A stretch of DNA of 64,000 nt from Methylobacter sp. (GTDB taxonomy: Bacteria; Pseudomonadota; Gammaproteobacteria; Methylococcales; Methylomonadaceae). The notes beneath the pieces were generated by a model, which saw only the letters and a list, made by a program, of their open reading frames with translations, searched no databases and was not told where the DNA came from. Shown piece by piece: positions 10,001 through 17,509 of the stretch; position 1 is the stretch's first letter, and each line of letters begins with the position of its first letter. Both the position numbers and the translations under genes were made by a program. The stretch spans positions 14,530 through 78,529 of the forward strand of contig JAPLRU010000044.1 in NCBI GenBank assembly GCA_026399025.1, written 5' to 3'.

Positions 10001-10062
10001 ACGTTACAGAAAATAAGGCGGATTACATATTCAATTTGGTCAAAAATCAAAATGATTACTGA
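7015..10062 (+). CDS. hsdR: type I restriction endonuclease subunit HsdR
   Basis: The 1015-residue restriction and translocase subunit. The N-terminal nuclease domain shows RPDLVLY then AVLELKK (~residues 134-152), the PD-(D/E)xK arrangement. The SF2 motor has Walker A HTQGSGKS near residue 272-280, a DECH box near 389, GFTGTPL in motif III, and QAICRVNRLDG in motif VI near 655-660. With HsdM and HsdS it cleaves unmethylated foreign DNA after translocation. The ATG at 7015 gives MGDIGEAERSTQNRV, close to family N-termini. It overlaps the next gene by 11 bases. The length is complete and I see no frameshift. Confidence 0.95.
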   Translation: MGDIGEAERSTQNRVITLFTKQLGYDYLGNWQDQQRSSPVEETLLRLFLAKQQRYNSVLIDRALKKFNNMVSDQSKGLYENNKAVYEALRYGIKELDEVNQLTKTVELINWKIPLNNDFAIAEEVTFKGENIKRPDLVLYVNGIALAVLELKKATQSVAKGIRQNLDNQDAVFIKPFFATIQLVMAGNDGQGIRYGTIGTPEKYYLTWKEAAEHENLLTRHLLQLCDKNRLLELVHDFVVFDGGTKKLPRPHQYFGVKAAQEFIRRREGGIIWHTQGSGKSLTMVWLTKWIRGFNPDARVLIVTDRIELDKQIGGVFAGVNEEIYRTKNSQDLACQLNATSPWLLCSLIHKFGRKTKAKSKSDYDEFIEQLKASLPSNFRAKGDLYVFVDECHRTQSGDLHKAMKQLLPNAVFIGFTGTPLLKKDKQKSREIFGDYIHTYKFNDAVADGVVLDLRYEARKVEQNLGSKEKIDEWFEAKTKGLNEAAKTKIKQRWGTLQKVLSSKDRLGKIVADIILDMARKPRLKNGKGNAILVAGSIYEACKYYELFQQVNFTKCAIITSYTPKLTDLKGETLGEEVKTESQWQYDVYNKMLNGKKPEDFEDEVKKQFIKEPANMKLLIVVDKLLTGFDAPSATYLYIDKTMQDHGLFQAICRVNRLDGDDKEFGYIIDYKDLFKSLKKAVGNYTQDAFKEYEPKDIEGLLNNRLKQAREHLDNALEAVKAWCEPVDQPYAAEDYRRYFCGNNLANDNQVKDNEPKRVSLYKFTGALMRAYAELANEMLEAGYNAHEAALIIKEVKHYEAVSTDIKLTSGDAPDLKQYEPEMRYLIDTYIRAEDSEVISNFDDLTLVQMLVKQGEAAVNNLPSSIRKDKEAVAETIENNMRKLIIDENPTNPKHYEKMSKLLDDLIIAWKKKQLSYDAYLKKLVELARQMDQANGGDISRPETLVTNAQKALYDNLDNDEELALTLDQAIRDVKKDDWRNHPVKSKAVRIVVKNHVTENKADYIFNLVKNQNDY

Positions 10063-10783
10063 GCCATCGCATCAAATCACAGTAGGTAAGCTGGTGGTTA
10101 ATATTGTCAGAAAAGACATAAAAAACCTGCATCTAGGCGTTTATCCGCCTGATGGCCGTTTACGCGTTGCCGCGCCATTAAAAGTAACGGATGATGCAGT
10201 ACGCTTGCTGGTTGTCTCTAAATTGGCCTGGATAAAAAAGCAGGTTGCTCAATTTGAAGGGCAGCAACGACAATCCAAGCGGCAATATGTGTCAGGTGAA
10301 AGCCATTACTTAAAGGGGCAGAGGTATTTATTAAACGTCATTTACCACAATGCAGTTCCTAAGGTAACTATTCGCAATAAAACACATATTGATCTTTATG
10401 TCCGTGTAGGCAGTTCTGAAGAAAAACGCCAGGAAGTGATGTCTGAATGGTATCGGCAACACCTTAAAGAGCAAATACCGGTGCTCGTTGATAAATGGCA
10501 GCCGGTTATCGGCGTAGAAGTACGCGCTTGGGGCATCAAGCAAATGAAAACCAAGTGGGGAACATGCAACATTGCCGCTCATCGTATCTGGCTAAACCTG
10601 AACTTGGCTCAAAAGCCTGAACACTGTTTGGAATACATTGTCGTACATGAAATGGTGCATTTATTAGAGCGACACCATAATGATCAATTTACCGCTTACA
10701 TGGATAAGTTTATGCCGCAATGGCGTAATTATCGCGATGAACTGAATCAGTTTTTACTGAACCACGCGGATTGGAGTTATTAG
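10052..10783 (+). CDS. YgjP-like (SprT-type, DUF45) metallopeptidase
   Basis: A 243-residue M48/YgjP-like protein. The zinc-binding HExxH (VVHEMVHLLERHH) is at about residues 198-206, and the preceding MKTKWGTCN block (~168-178) is typical of this family. Genes of this family are very often found just downstream of hsdR in type I loci, where their role is undefined. Here the start overlaps hsdR by 11 bases, so it should be co-translated with the restriction subunit. No signal peptide, so it is probably cytoplasmic. Catalytic activity is inferred from the motif. Confidence 0.85.
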   Translation: MITEPSHQITVGKLVVNIVRKDIKNLHLGVYPPDGRLRVAAPLKVTDDAVRLLVVSKLAWIKKQVAQFEGQQRQSKRQYVSGESHYLKGQRYLLNVIYHNAVPKVTIRNKTHIDLYVRVGSSEEKRQEVMSEWYRQHLKEQIPVLVDKWQPVIGVEVRAWGIKQMKTKWGTCNIAAHRIWLNLNLAQKPEHCLEYIVVHEMVHLLERHHNDQFTAYMDKFMPQWRNYRDELNQFLLNHADWSY

Positions 10784-10840
10784 TATTTATGCCAAGTGAA
10801 TATTATTTATTGTTTAGGACGAAGAGATAAGAGGCCTTAA

Positions 10841-11695
10841 ATGGATGATCTAAAGAATACAGACGAACGCTCATTGCTAGCTCAATTACTAGATGAGTCA
10901 AAGCTTTACAAAGAAGGTAAGAATTTTAAGGAGTTACTTGATTTTGTAAATAGTCTTAGTAACTTTGCTCCATTCAATGTTTTTTTACTCCATATTCAAA
11001 AGCCCGGCTTAAGATTTGCCGCTTCTAAACTTGATTGGAAAAAAAGATTTAATCGCACCATAACGGAGGGAGCAAGGCCGCTGCTTATCTTATGGCCGTT
11101 TGCCCCGGTAGCATTGGTTTATGATATTGACGATACCGAAGGCGATGACTTACCTGCTGATGTTGCTCAGGCATTCAGGGCTACCGGCACAATGACGGCA
11201 GAGCGTATTCAAGTTTTTATAAAAAAGCTAATAAGGCAGGGCATTGATATAAAGCTGATTGAATATGGCGATGCTCATGCTGGGCACATACAAAGGCCGG
11301 AACATGATAGGAAGGTCAGAAAACAGTCGGTGACGGCAAAAGAAAAGCCGGATTATCTGATTAGATTAAATAAGAAACATGATGCTAACGTCCAGTTCGC
11401 CACTCTAGTGCATGAACTGGCACATCTTTACTTGGGGCACTTGGGGGCGGATAAGTTTTTAAAAGCACCGGATAGACATGAGAAAAATAATAACACCATG
11501 GAGCTAGAGGCAGAATCTGTCTGTTACATTGTCTGTCATCGGAATCATGTTAAACCCAATTCAGAAGTGTACTTAACGAATTTTGTCAATGATGAGTTGC
11601 AAGTAGAGGATATGGATTTACATACCTTGTTAAAAGCGGCTGGCCAGATTGAAACAATTCTTGATTTAGTTGAGCACACCAGTTTTAAAGATTAA
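10841..11695 (+). CDS. ImmA/IrrE-type metallopeptidase with ArdC-like N-terminus
   Basis: A 284-residue protein. The C-terminal half carries HELAHLYLGH (~residues 190-199) and a downstream acidic ELEAESVCY block, the ImmA/IrrE metallopeptidase pattern. The N-terminal half (FNVFLLHIQKPG..ASKLDW, then GARPLLILWPFAPV) resembles the ArdC/DUF1738 N-terminal domain of antirestriction proteins. It starts at ATG 10841 after an AAGAGG site. Its place after the type I system suggests a regulator or antirestriction factor cleaving a repressor or restriction component. That role is inference. Confidence 0.75.
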   Translation: MDDLKNTDERSLLAQLLDESKLYKEGKNFKELLDFVNSLSNFAPFNVFLLHIQKPGLRFAASKLDWKKRFNRTITEGARPLLILWPFAPVALVYDIDDTEGDDLPADVAQAFRATGTMTAERIQVFIKKLIRQGIDIKLIEYGDAHAGHIQRPEHDRKVRKQSVTAKEKPDYLIRLNKKHDANVQFATLVHELAHLYLGHLGADKFLKAPDRHEKNNNTMELEAESVCYIVCHRNHVKPNSEVYLTNFVNDELQVEDMDLHTLLKAAGQIETILDLVEHTSFKD

Positions 11696-11738
11696 TTATC
11701 AGAGCTGATGGTGACATAAGATAGGTGTATAAAAAATA

Positions 11739-12146
11739 ATGATTATACCCAAGCGAAGGTTTCTGGAAAGAGAAAAGTCTCAACAACCAAGGCAAACCAT
11801 CACCCTAATGGCTGATTTTGGAAACGGGCCATACGCTTGGATTAAGAACGCATCAGATGATTCGAGTTATGTCGGCGTAAACATTGCGGATGCCGTTTCC
11901 GGCTTCTCTGTAAAGCTACTTGTAAGTGAGGCATTAGAATCTGACTTTAGGCACTGGGTAATTAATTTTGAGAATAATTATGATGATCCTGATTTTGATT
12001 GGGGTGAATTTAATAGCTGTGGTGAAGATATGACGCGACGCTTATCTTCAGAACTAAAATGGAAATACCGAATTATCTATGAAAAACCTTGCGAAGACCC
12101 TGGACATGAGGATAGGAGAAAAATTGAAGTTTTGCCGGACATTTGA
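11739..12146 (+). CDS. hypothetical protein, 135 aa
   Basis: Not recognised. A small acidic protein, probably globular alpha/beta, with no membrane segment. It lies 43 bases after the ImmA-like gene on the same strand and is probably the last gene of the restriction operon. The conserved-looking stretch (DPDFDWGEFNSCGEDMTRRLSSELKWKYRIIYEKP) is protein-like in composition. No recognisable catalytic motif. Confidence 0.5.
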   Translation: MIIPKRRFLEREKSQQPRQTITLMADFGNGPYAWIKNASDDSSYVGVNIADAVSGFSVKLLVSEALESDFRHWVINFENNYDDPDFDWGEFNSCGEDMTRRLSSELKWKYRIIYEKPCEDPGHEDRRKIEVLPDI

Positions 12147-12210
12147 TTTATTGGTGGGCAAGGCGCGTCTGGATCAGTAAAAAATTAGGCGCAAATTTAG
12201 GCGCACGGGG

Positions 12211-12280
12211 AATCAATGGGGTCAGGTTGAATTGATGAAATCCAGCTACTTAAAATCAACGACACTGACCCCCATTGATT
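12211..12280. repeat. 70-bp palindromic (REP/MITE-like) element
   Basis: The left arm AATCAATGGGGTCAG (12211-12225) is matched by the right arm CTGACCCCCATTGATT (12265-12280) as an inverted repeat with a one-base bulge. About 39 bases lie between them. This arm sequence is of the kind seen around IS200/REP-associated transposase elements in gammaproteobacteria (from memory). No transposase lies next to it, so it would be a non-autonomous copy. It may also fold to end transcription of the hsd operon. Confidence 0.6.
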
Positions 12281-12438
12281 CTCAATTGGCGCATATCAGG
12301 TAGCGCGCAAAACAAAATATGGGTGTCACAAACAAACCCAGCAGTATCGGTAGCTGGCGCGCTAAATGTCTTAGCAAAAAACACGGCATTAACGAAAATA
12401 AATTGCCGCAGATTGAGCTTTTTTAGTTTAGCATCACT

Positions 12439-12467
12439 GACCGCATTGTGACCGCATTGTGACCGCA
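12439..12467 (+). repeat. 11-bp tandem repeat, 2.6 copies
   Basis: GACCGCATTGT is repeated twice exactly and then starts a third time (GACCGCA). Too short for a CRISPR; it could be an iteron-like protein-binding cluster or simple slippage. The last unit runs into the diverged repeat at 12453-12505. Confidence 0.7.
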
Positions 12468-12505
12468 GGAATTGAGTGTAGGTGCGGCCTTGAGGCTCAT
12501 GATAG
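12453..12505 (+). repeat. diverged direct repeat, right copy
   Basis: Matches 39-91 in length and at both ends (see that entry). It lies downstream of the hsd operon, so the two copies bracket about 12.4 kb of accessory genes. Confidence 0.4.
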
Positions 12506-13033
12506 AGGCATCGTGACCGCTATAACTAAACCAAAATAATCAGAAAAACTATACATAAACTGCATAGCATTAGCGATGCCCATTGGCCCAGTCATTAGCG
12601 TGAAAAGTCATGGTTACAGGTAAGGTTACATCAGAAATCGACCACATAAACGCACAGTGTTAATGTCTACATAATTAGCTTAGGTATGGTCGGTAAATTA
12701 TGTGGCGGCTTTTGATGGTGGATTACCGATTACCCGGCAAGTGAAGTATTTAATCGTGATGGCTTTAATTGAGGCGGTCACAAAGTAAGCAAGCAAAATT
12801 AGTATATTCAATGGCTTACCATGATTAGTAATCAAGATTTTAGGTGATACCTTGCTGTCAGCTTGTGAACAGGAAAATTCAGCATCAGCGCGGTTTGTAG
12901 GCGCGTTATGAACAGGTCGTGAACACATAACCAACAGGAATCCCATTAATGAATTGCTTGCTGAAATCGGGCAATACACATTTTGCACCCGCTGCACCGA
13001 AGTCGGAAATTCCGGCTTGGCTAAGAGAAAATC
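12506..13033. other. gene-poor spacer with gene debris
   Basis: I find no convincing full gene. Several short open frames occur. One at about 12950-13037 contains CTRC and ends in a stop overlapping the ATG at 13034, but has no good start. The sequence looks like a decayed island segment. Confidence 0.35.
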
Positions 13034-13189
13034 ATGAGCGCAGATATTGCGCCCGTAGACAAAGATAATTTACTTTGCCAGCAACAATCTAATCACGAGC
13101 TTAAGTTTTCAGTTCCTTACTCACACAATCCTGGCTTAAATTTGCAGCCAGTGCACAGACAACCACTGGCCGAAAGTGCCGGCCACTGA
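13034..13189 (+). CDS. possible small protein, 51 aa
   Basis: The open frame starts at ATG 13034 (MSADIAPVDKDNLLCQQQSNH) and ends at TGA 13187-13189. An AGAGA-like site lies a few bases upstream, and the start overlaps the stop of a preceding short frame. Not recognised. It sits 130 bases before the operator of the winged-helix gene, so it may be a small island gene or chance. Confidence 0.3.
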   Translation: MSADIAPVDKDNLLCQQQSNHELKFSVPYSHNPGLNLQPVHRQPLAESAGH

Positions 13190-13273
13190 TTATCACGGGT
13201 CGGAAACAGCGCCCGTTCACCTTTGGGGTGAGTTCAAGCTTATACTCTCAGTTTGGCTAACACAGTAGATGAC

Positions 13274-13304
13274 TATAATTGTATACTACCGACAGTATAC
13301 AATT
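13274..13304 (+). promoter_or_regulatory. promoter -10 with palindromic operator
   Basis: A perfect TATAAT lies at 13274-13279 and runs into the perfect inverted repeat AATTGTATAC (13277-13286) and GTATACAATT (13295-13304), with an eight-base spacer. The ATG of the DNA-binding gene follows at 13320. A repressor bound here would block the promoter. The likely candidate is the downstream gene product itself (autoregulation), which is inference. The -35 is weak (TTGGCT near 13253). Confidence 0.65.
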
Positions 13305-13319
13305 AGAATAGTGGATAAC

Positions 13320-13916
13320 ATGAAGATGACATTTAACAGGCGGCTAATACTTTTAGTTTTGTCCGAACCTATCGACAGCAGTCCACCGCCTCATTCAGCA
13401 AGTTCTATTGGCTATGCGCTTGAAAACGCCTTTACCTACAAGTGGTCTGGGCTTTACGAAAACATGAAGACACTACCCAATAAGCAGCAGATACACAGGA
13501 CTTTAAGGGAATTGTGGTATGGCGGCTTTATTGTCGGCAACCGAGTAAAACAAGACGGGAATCAAAATTGCTTGCCGGGCTGGGTAGTCGAGTACCAGTT
13601 AAGCAGTGATGTTTATCATAACTGGCTGATGGCTGAATGCGGCGCGGTTTATAGCAAAGTCAAAAAAGCCAAGCATGGGATTAACTTATTTGGCGGCATA
13701 TTCGACATGGGCCTGCCTGAAAGCGAGGTTAAGTTGTTAATGCTTAGAGTTAAGGCACTGATGCAAAAGACGCACCCGGATAAGGCGGAAGGTTACGAAA
13801 ATGAATTTATGCAAATGAAGCAGTGCAGTAATTGGATTAAATCAGGCATTCCACTGCCGACACCGACGCATACAGCCGGGGAGTGTGTCGCCGATACGCG
13901 CTTGATTAAGGCTTAG
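13320..13916 (+). CDS. putative winged-helix protein with a J-domain-like end
   Basis: A 198-residue protein, start taken at ATG 13320; the earlier in-frame ATG at 13269 would place the operator inside the gene. Residues ~45-95 (ENMKTLPNKQQIHRTLREL..GGFIVGNRV) look like a helix-turn-helix/winged-helix fold. Residues ~135-172 contain KALMQKTHPDKAEGYENEF, matching helix II, the HPD loop and helix III of a J domain, but without clear G/F-rich or zinc regions. A DnaK-recruiting DNA-binding regulator is possible. The palindromic operator in its promoter supports a regulatory role. I cannot name a family. Confidence 0.6.
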   Translation: MKMTFNRRLILLVLSEPIDSSPPPHSASSIGYALENAFTYKWSGLYENMKTLPNKQQIHRTLRELWYGGFIVGNRVKQDGNQNCLPGWVVEYQLSSDVYHNWLMAECGAVYSKVKKAKHGINLFGGIFDMGLPESEVKLLMLRVKALMQKTHPDKAEGYENEFMQMKQCSNWIKSGIPLPTPTHTAGECVADTRLIKA

Positions 13917-14076
13917 CACCGAAACGCAAAACATGGATTTGGCCTTGGGTGCTGGCGCAATATCCGCGCTAGTGATATGGGCAAACTTATCAATTTATGA
14001 TAATTCGACGGTGTAAGCTTTGGCTGATATTAATTGTTAGCTCAATGGGCTATAAAGGAGGTTTATCCATAATAAT
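13917..14076. other. spacer without recognised gene
   Basis: About 160 bases between the winged-helix gene and the inverted-repeat element. A strong AAGGAGG motif at about 14055-14061 is not followed by a usable open frame. This suggests the sequence after it has been replaced by the inserted element. Confidence 0.3.
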
Positions 14077-14269
14077 TAATACTCGATGTTCAAGTTTTTA
14101 TAAGTTGTTGTTTTTAAATTAAACATGAGAATTTTAAGTTTATTATAAATCAATACGTTATGATTTTTGCTATTTGAAAATTCATAAAATAACTTCAAAA
14201 AACTGAATTTCATGATTCTTAACTTGCTGTTTTTAAAGGCCAATATAAAAACTTGAACATCGAGTAATA
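14077..14269. mobile_element. MITE-like element with long inverted ends
   Basis: A perfect 23-bp inverted repeat pairs 14080-14102 with 14244-14266. If the ends are set at CTCGATG/CATCGAG (14082 and 14264), the pentamer TAATA flanks both sides (14077-14081 and 14265-14269) like a target-site duplication, giving an element of 183 bp. The inside is AT-rich, has no coding potential, and contains a near-exact direct repeat (TTGTTGTTTTTAAA / TTGCTGTTTTTAAA). The right end stops about 11 bases before the RTX gene start. It looks like a non-autonomous transposable element; the parent transposase is not in the window. Confidence 0.7.
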
Positions 14270-14279
14270 GGCACCCACT

Positions 14280-15524
14280 ATGAGAAAATCAAATACATTA
14301 GCGGCAAAGGCGAATACTATCACTGCTCTTAAGGACGGAATAATCACCACAGACGTGAGTGGTTATATTGACATTGGCTACGCAGTCGCAGTGCAAGCCG
14401 ATGGGAAGATTCTACAGGCAGGAAGTATTGATGGCTACAACGGTAATATCGGTTTAGTGCGCTACAACAGTAATGGTTCGCTAGATACCAGCTTTGATGA
14501 GGACGGTATTGTTACCACTACTGCCCCCAATGGTGTAGCTATCAATTCTGCCTACTCAATTGCCATGCAAGCCGATGGTAAGATTTTACTAAGTGGTTCA
14601 AGTCAGGATAATAGCGTCTTGATCCGTTATAACAACAATGGTTCACTGGACACCAGTTTTGGTAGCGATGGCATAATCACATTCGGTGGGCGAATATACT
14701 ACTCAATCACTATTCAAGCCAACGGTAAAATTCTATTAATTGGTAGTGATGGTAGTGGTGGTGGATTATTCAATATGCGCTACAACAGTGATGGTTCGCT
14801 AGATGCCAGCTTTGGTGAGAATGGTGTTATCAACAGCGATGTGCGTAATTATTATAATTTTACCACTAGCCAACCATTCGCAGTGCAAGCAGATGGAAAG
14901 ATTTTGTTTGGCGGTCTTGATAATCATGGGCTGGGAGATTTTGCTATAGTACGCTACAACATAGATGGAAGCTTAGATGCAAGTTTTAACGGTGCGCCTG
15001 ATATGGTTTTAATCGGGACATCTAATAATGATTTTTTAACAGGAAATACAGGAAACGACAAGCTAAGCGGAGGATTTGGTAATGACATATTAAATGGATT
15101 GGTTGGCGACGACCTGCTGCAAGGCGGTGGTGGTAACGATAAGTTAATCGGCGGAGCTGGAGCTGACACTTTAGAGGGCGGTTCTGGAAAAGACAACCTA
15201 ACAGGTGGTGCAGGTAAAGATAGCTTCCTGTTTAATACTGCGACCAAGGTGAATGTCGATAGAATCACTGACTTTAAGCCGGTTGATGACAGCATTCAGC
15301 TAGATAATGCTATTTTTACTAAGCTCACGACAAGCGGTGTGTTGAATTCTGCTCACTTTGTGAAAGGCGCTACGGCAATTGATTTTGATGATTATCTGAT
15401 TTATAACCCAGCCACAGGTGCAGTAATTTATGACGCTGATGGTTCTGAGTCAGGTGACGGAGTACAGATTGCGCTATTGGGCATGAATTTGGCAGTGACC
15501 AGTGCTGATTTCGTCATCATCTAA
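14280..15524 (+). CDS. delta-60 repeat and RTX calcium-binding protein
   Basis: A 414-residue protein. Residues ~20-245 hold about four delta-60 repeats (pattern AVQADGKIL...RYNxxGSLDxSFGxxG), thought to form a beta-propeller. Residues ~250-310 hold RTX nonapeptides ([19 protein letters not shown]) that bind calcium, followed by a C-terminal region like those recognised by type I secretion. No N-terminal signal peptide, as expected for that route. It is short for such proteins. The MITE-like element ends about 11 bases before the ATG and no ribosome site is clear, so the natural 5' end may have been lost. No secretion ABC genes are nearby. Confidence 0.8.
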   Translation: MRKSNTLAAKANTITALKDGIITTDVSGYIDIGYAVAVQADGKILQAGSIDGYNGNIGLVRYNSNGSLDTSFDEDGIVTTTAPNGVAINSAYSIAMQADGKILLSGSSQDNSVLIRYNNNGSLDTSFGSDGIITFGGRIYYSITIQANGKILLIGSDGSGGGLFNMRYNSDGSLDASFGENGVINSDVRNYYNFTTSQPFAVQADGKILFGGLDNHGLGDFAIVRYNIDGSLDASFNGAPDMVLIGTSNNDFLTGNTGNDKLSGGFGNDILNGLVGDDLLQGGGGNDKLIGGAGADTLEGGSGKDNLTGGAGKDSFLFNTATKVNVDRITDFKPVDDSIQLDNAIFTKLTTSGVLNSAHFVKGATAIDFDDYLIYNPATGAVIYDADGSESGDGVQIALLGMNLAVTSADFVII

Positions 15525-15537
15525 TTCATCATTTAAG

Positions 15538-15559
15538 GCCGGGTAACACCGGCTTTTTT
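15538..15559 (+). terminator. rho-independent terminator of the RTX gene
   Basis: The stem GCCGG / CCGGC around loop GTAACA is followed by TTTTTT, 14 bases after the RTX stop codon. Confidence 0.85.
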
Positions 15560-15779
15560 GTGGCAAATTTAATTAGTGCTAAGGAAAAATGCGGTCATGG
15601 TGGTTTTGAGAAATGGCTTAGTGTTGAGGTGCGATGCGGGTAATTTTGGCAGCACTGGCTGAAATCTTAAGCCAAGCCAGAAGCACCGCCCGTGTGGGTG
15701 AAACGGTATCCAAAACGGTATCCAGTGAAAAAGCGGATAAGCAGATAAGCAGCCCCGCGCTTAGGGGGCGAATCCGGCG

Positions 15780-15953
15780 CAACGATATTGCAACGAGTCT
15801 TATGTGGCGCATGTTACGGCGAGTCGGTACGGGGAGGCTACAGGGAGGTGTGCGCACAGAACGGCAAGGTAGGGCAAGGATTGACGTGTTCGCGCTGGTG
15901 TACGTGCGGAAACGACGAGTTTACGGCGAGATGTTGTAACACCGGCTTTTTTG
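15780..15953 (+). ncRNA. candidate structured RNA with own terminator
   Basis: The segment has no recognisable protein family in any frame but contains pairing segments. GCTGGTGTAC (~15893-15902) can pair with GTAACACCGGC (15936-15946), directly followed by TTTTTT, which makes a terminator-like 3' end. The 18 bases GTAACACCGGCTTTTTTG (15936-15953) also exactly repeat the RTX terminator half at 15543-15560. I have a memory of similar sequences in gammaproteobacterial prophages and islands, and phage C4-type antisense RNAs came to mind, but I cannot confirm this. Two overlapping open frames here, one Arg-rich and one Cys-rich, could instead be small genes. Confidence 0.3.
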
Positions 15954-16068
15954 CGCCTGAATTGTTGGCAAGTGTTGCGGTTGTTTTTTAGTGATTGCAG
16001 AAAAAATGCAGAAATTACGATTTTTAATGAAAAATGGCTTGCAAATAAATCGTAAGTTGTTGATTTAA

Positions 16069-16144
<76 letters not shown>

Positions 16145-16185
16145 TTGAATAACTATCCTACCTTAAAATACAACTTTATAGCCAG

Positions 16186-17292
16186 TTAAAAGTCTGTAAT
16201 CGGCTGGTAATTATCTAACATACCTAATCCTTCGGCTGCGGCTTTACAGGTGATTTTGCCGTTATAAGTATTAATCGCTTTGAGCAATGTTCTATCAGCC
16301 AGTAAAGAATCCTTCCCGGTATCGGCTATTTTCAGGATATAGGGTAATGTTGCATCCGACAGGGCGATAGTTGAGGTGATGGGGTATGCACCGGGCATGT
16401 TAGTTACGCAATAATGTATGACACCATGCTTGATAAACACCGGATCGGTATGCGAAGTTGGTTTTGAGGTTGCTATACAACCGCCTTGATCAATGCTGAC
16501 ATCGACAACAACCGACCCATTAGCCATCGACTTTATCATGTCTTCACTGACTATTTTGTCTGCTTTGGCGCCGTGAATAAGCACCGCGCCAACAACCAAA
16601 TCGGCATCTTTTATATGCTGAGCGATATTCTCGGGACTGGATAAAAAGAACTCTACATTCGGTAATAAAGTGTCTTTTGTTTGCTGCATTTTAATAGGAT
16701 CAATACCGGCAACAAATACATTGGCGCCCATTCCGTCAGCTACCTGCGCTGCATGTTGCCCTACGACGCCATCGCCGATAACCACGACTTTGCCGTGCCG
16801 TTTCCCCAGCACGTTACCTAGCTGCACGCCCCTGCCCTGATTGAATTTAGCAAGATAGTAGCTGCCCATCAGCGTTGCCATGTTGCCGGCAACGGCGCTC
16901 ATCGGTGCAAGCAAAGGCAAGCGTCCGTGTTCATCTTCCAGCGTTTCGTAAGCAATCGCTGTGGTGCCTTTTTTTAGTAAGGCCTGTGTCAAACTGGGGA
17001 GGACGCCGGCCAAATGAAAGAAGGTAAAAACCATTTGCTTATCCAAATAGGGGTATTCAGCTTCTAGCGGCTCTTTTACTTTAACCACTAAATCAACAGC
17101 CCAAGCGTCGGCGGTGGAAACCATCTGCGCCCCCGCCTGCTGGTATTGCAAATTACTAAAGCCCGCGCCTAACCCGGCATCCGTCTCAACCAAGACTTGA
17201 TGACCTTGCTCGATTAAATAATATGCGCCGTCGGGTGTCACTGCAACCCGGTTTTCCTGGTTTTTTATTTCTTTGGGGATACCGATTTTCAT
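16186..17292 (-). CDS. ald: alanine dehydrogenase
   Basis: A 368-residue NAD-dependent alanine dehydrogenase, interconverting L-alanine with pyruvate and ammonium. The N-terminus MKIGIPKEIKNQENRVAVTP is the family signature. The substrate-binding region follows (VVKVKEP near residue 72). The Rossmann motif GDGVVGQHAAQVADGMGA lies at about 173-190; the first position is usually GxGxxG and here reads GDGVVG. The sequence VDVSIDQGGCIATSKPTSH near 270 is also diagnostic. Length is normal. Monocistronic; the start ATG is at 17290-17292. In methanotrophs the enzyme can serve ammonium assimilation (known for the group; application here is inference). Confidence 0.95.
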   Translation of the reverse strand: MKIGIPKEIKNQENRVAVTPDGAYYLIEQGHQVLVETDAGLGAGFSNLQYQQAGAQMVSTADAWAVDLVVKVKEPLEAEYPYLDKQMVFTFFHLAGVLPSLTQALLKKGTTAIAYETLEDEHGRLPLLAPMSAVAGNMATLMGSYYLAKFNQGRGVQLGNVLGKRHGKVVVIGDGVVGQHAAQVADGMGANVFVAGIDPIKMQQTKDTLLPNVEFFLSSPENIAQHIKDADLVVGAVLIHGAKADKIVSEDMIKSMANGSVVVDVSIDQGGCIATSKPTSHTDPVFIKHGVIHYCVTNMPGAYPITSTIALSDATLPYILKIADTGKDSLLADRTLLKAINTYNGKITCKAAAEGLGMLDNYQPITDF

Positions 17293-17509
17293 TGCTTTAT
17301 CCTAATTTCTTCTTTGCGTAACTTAACGCGCCTGATAACCGGCAGCAACGACAATGTTGCCTTACTGCCGCCCGGCGCCGGGATTTAATTCGATAAAATT
17401 GTGCTCGGGCGAAATCGGCAAGCCCTTCGCGGTAGCTTCAAGATCATTTAAACAACTAGACATTTTGACTGTCTGCATCAATCAAATATGAGGTTGTCAC
17501 CCGCTAAAA

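Noticed and set aside
12439-12467. Possible CRISPR-like repeat
   Set aside because: Units are 11 bases, adjacent, without spacers; no cas gene in the window.
14954-15295. Minus-strand open frame of 113 codons
   Set aside because: It lies opposite the RTX repeats, and its proline-rich pattern is just the antisense of GGxGxD codons.
15634-15939. Arg-rich open frame of 101 codons
   Set aside because: No family resemblance, no ribosome site, and a competing Cys-rich frame overlaps it; I preferred a non-coding RNA candidate with low confidence.
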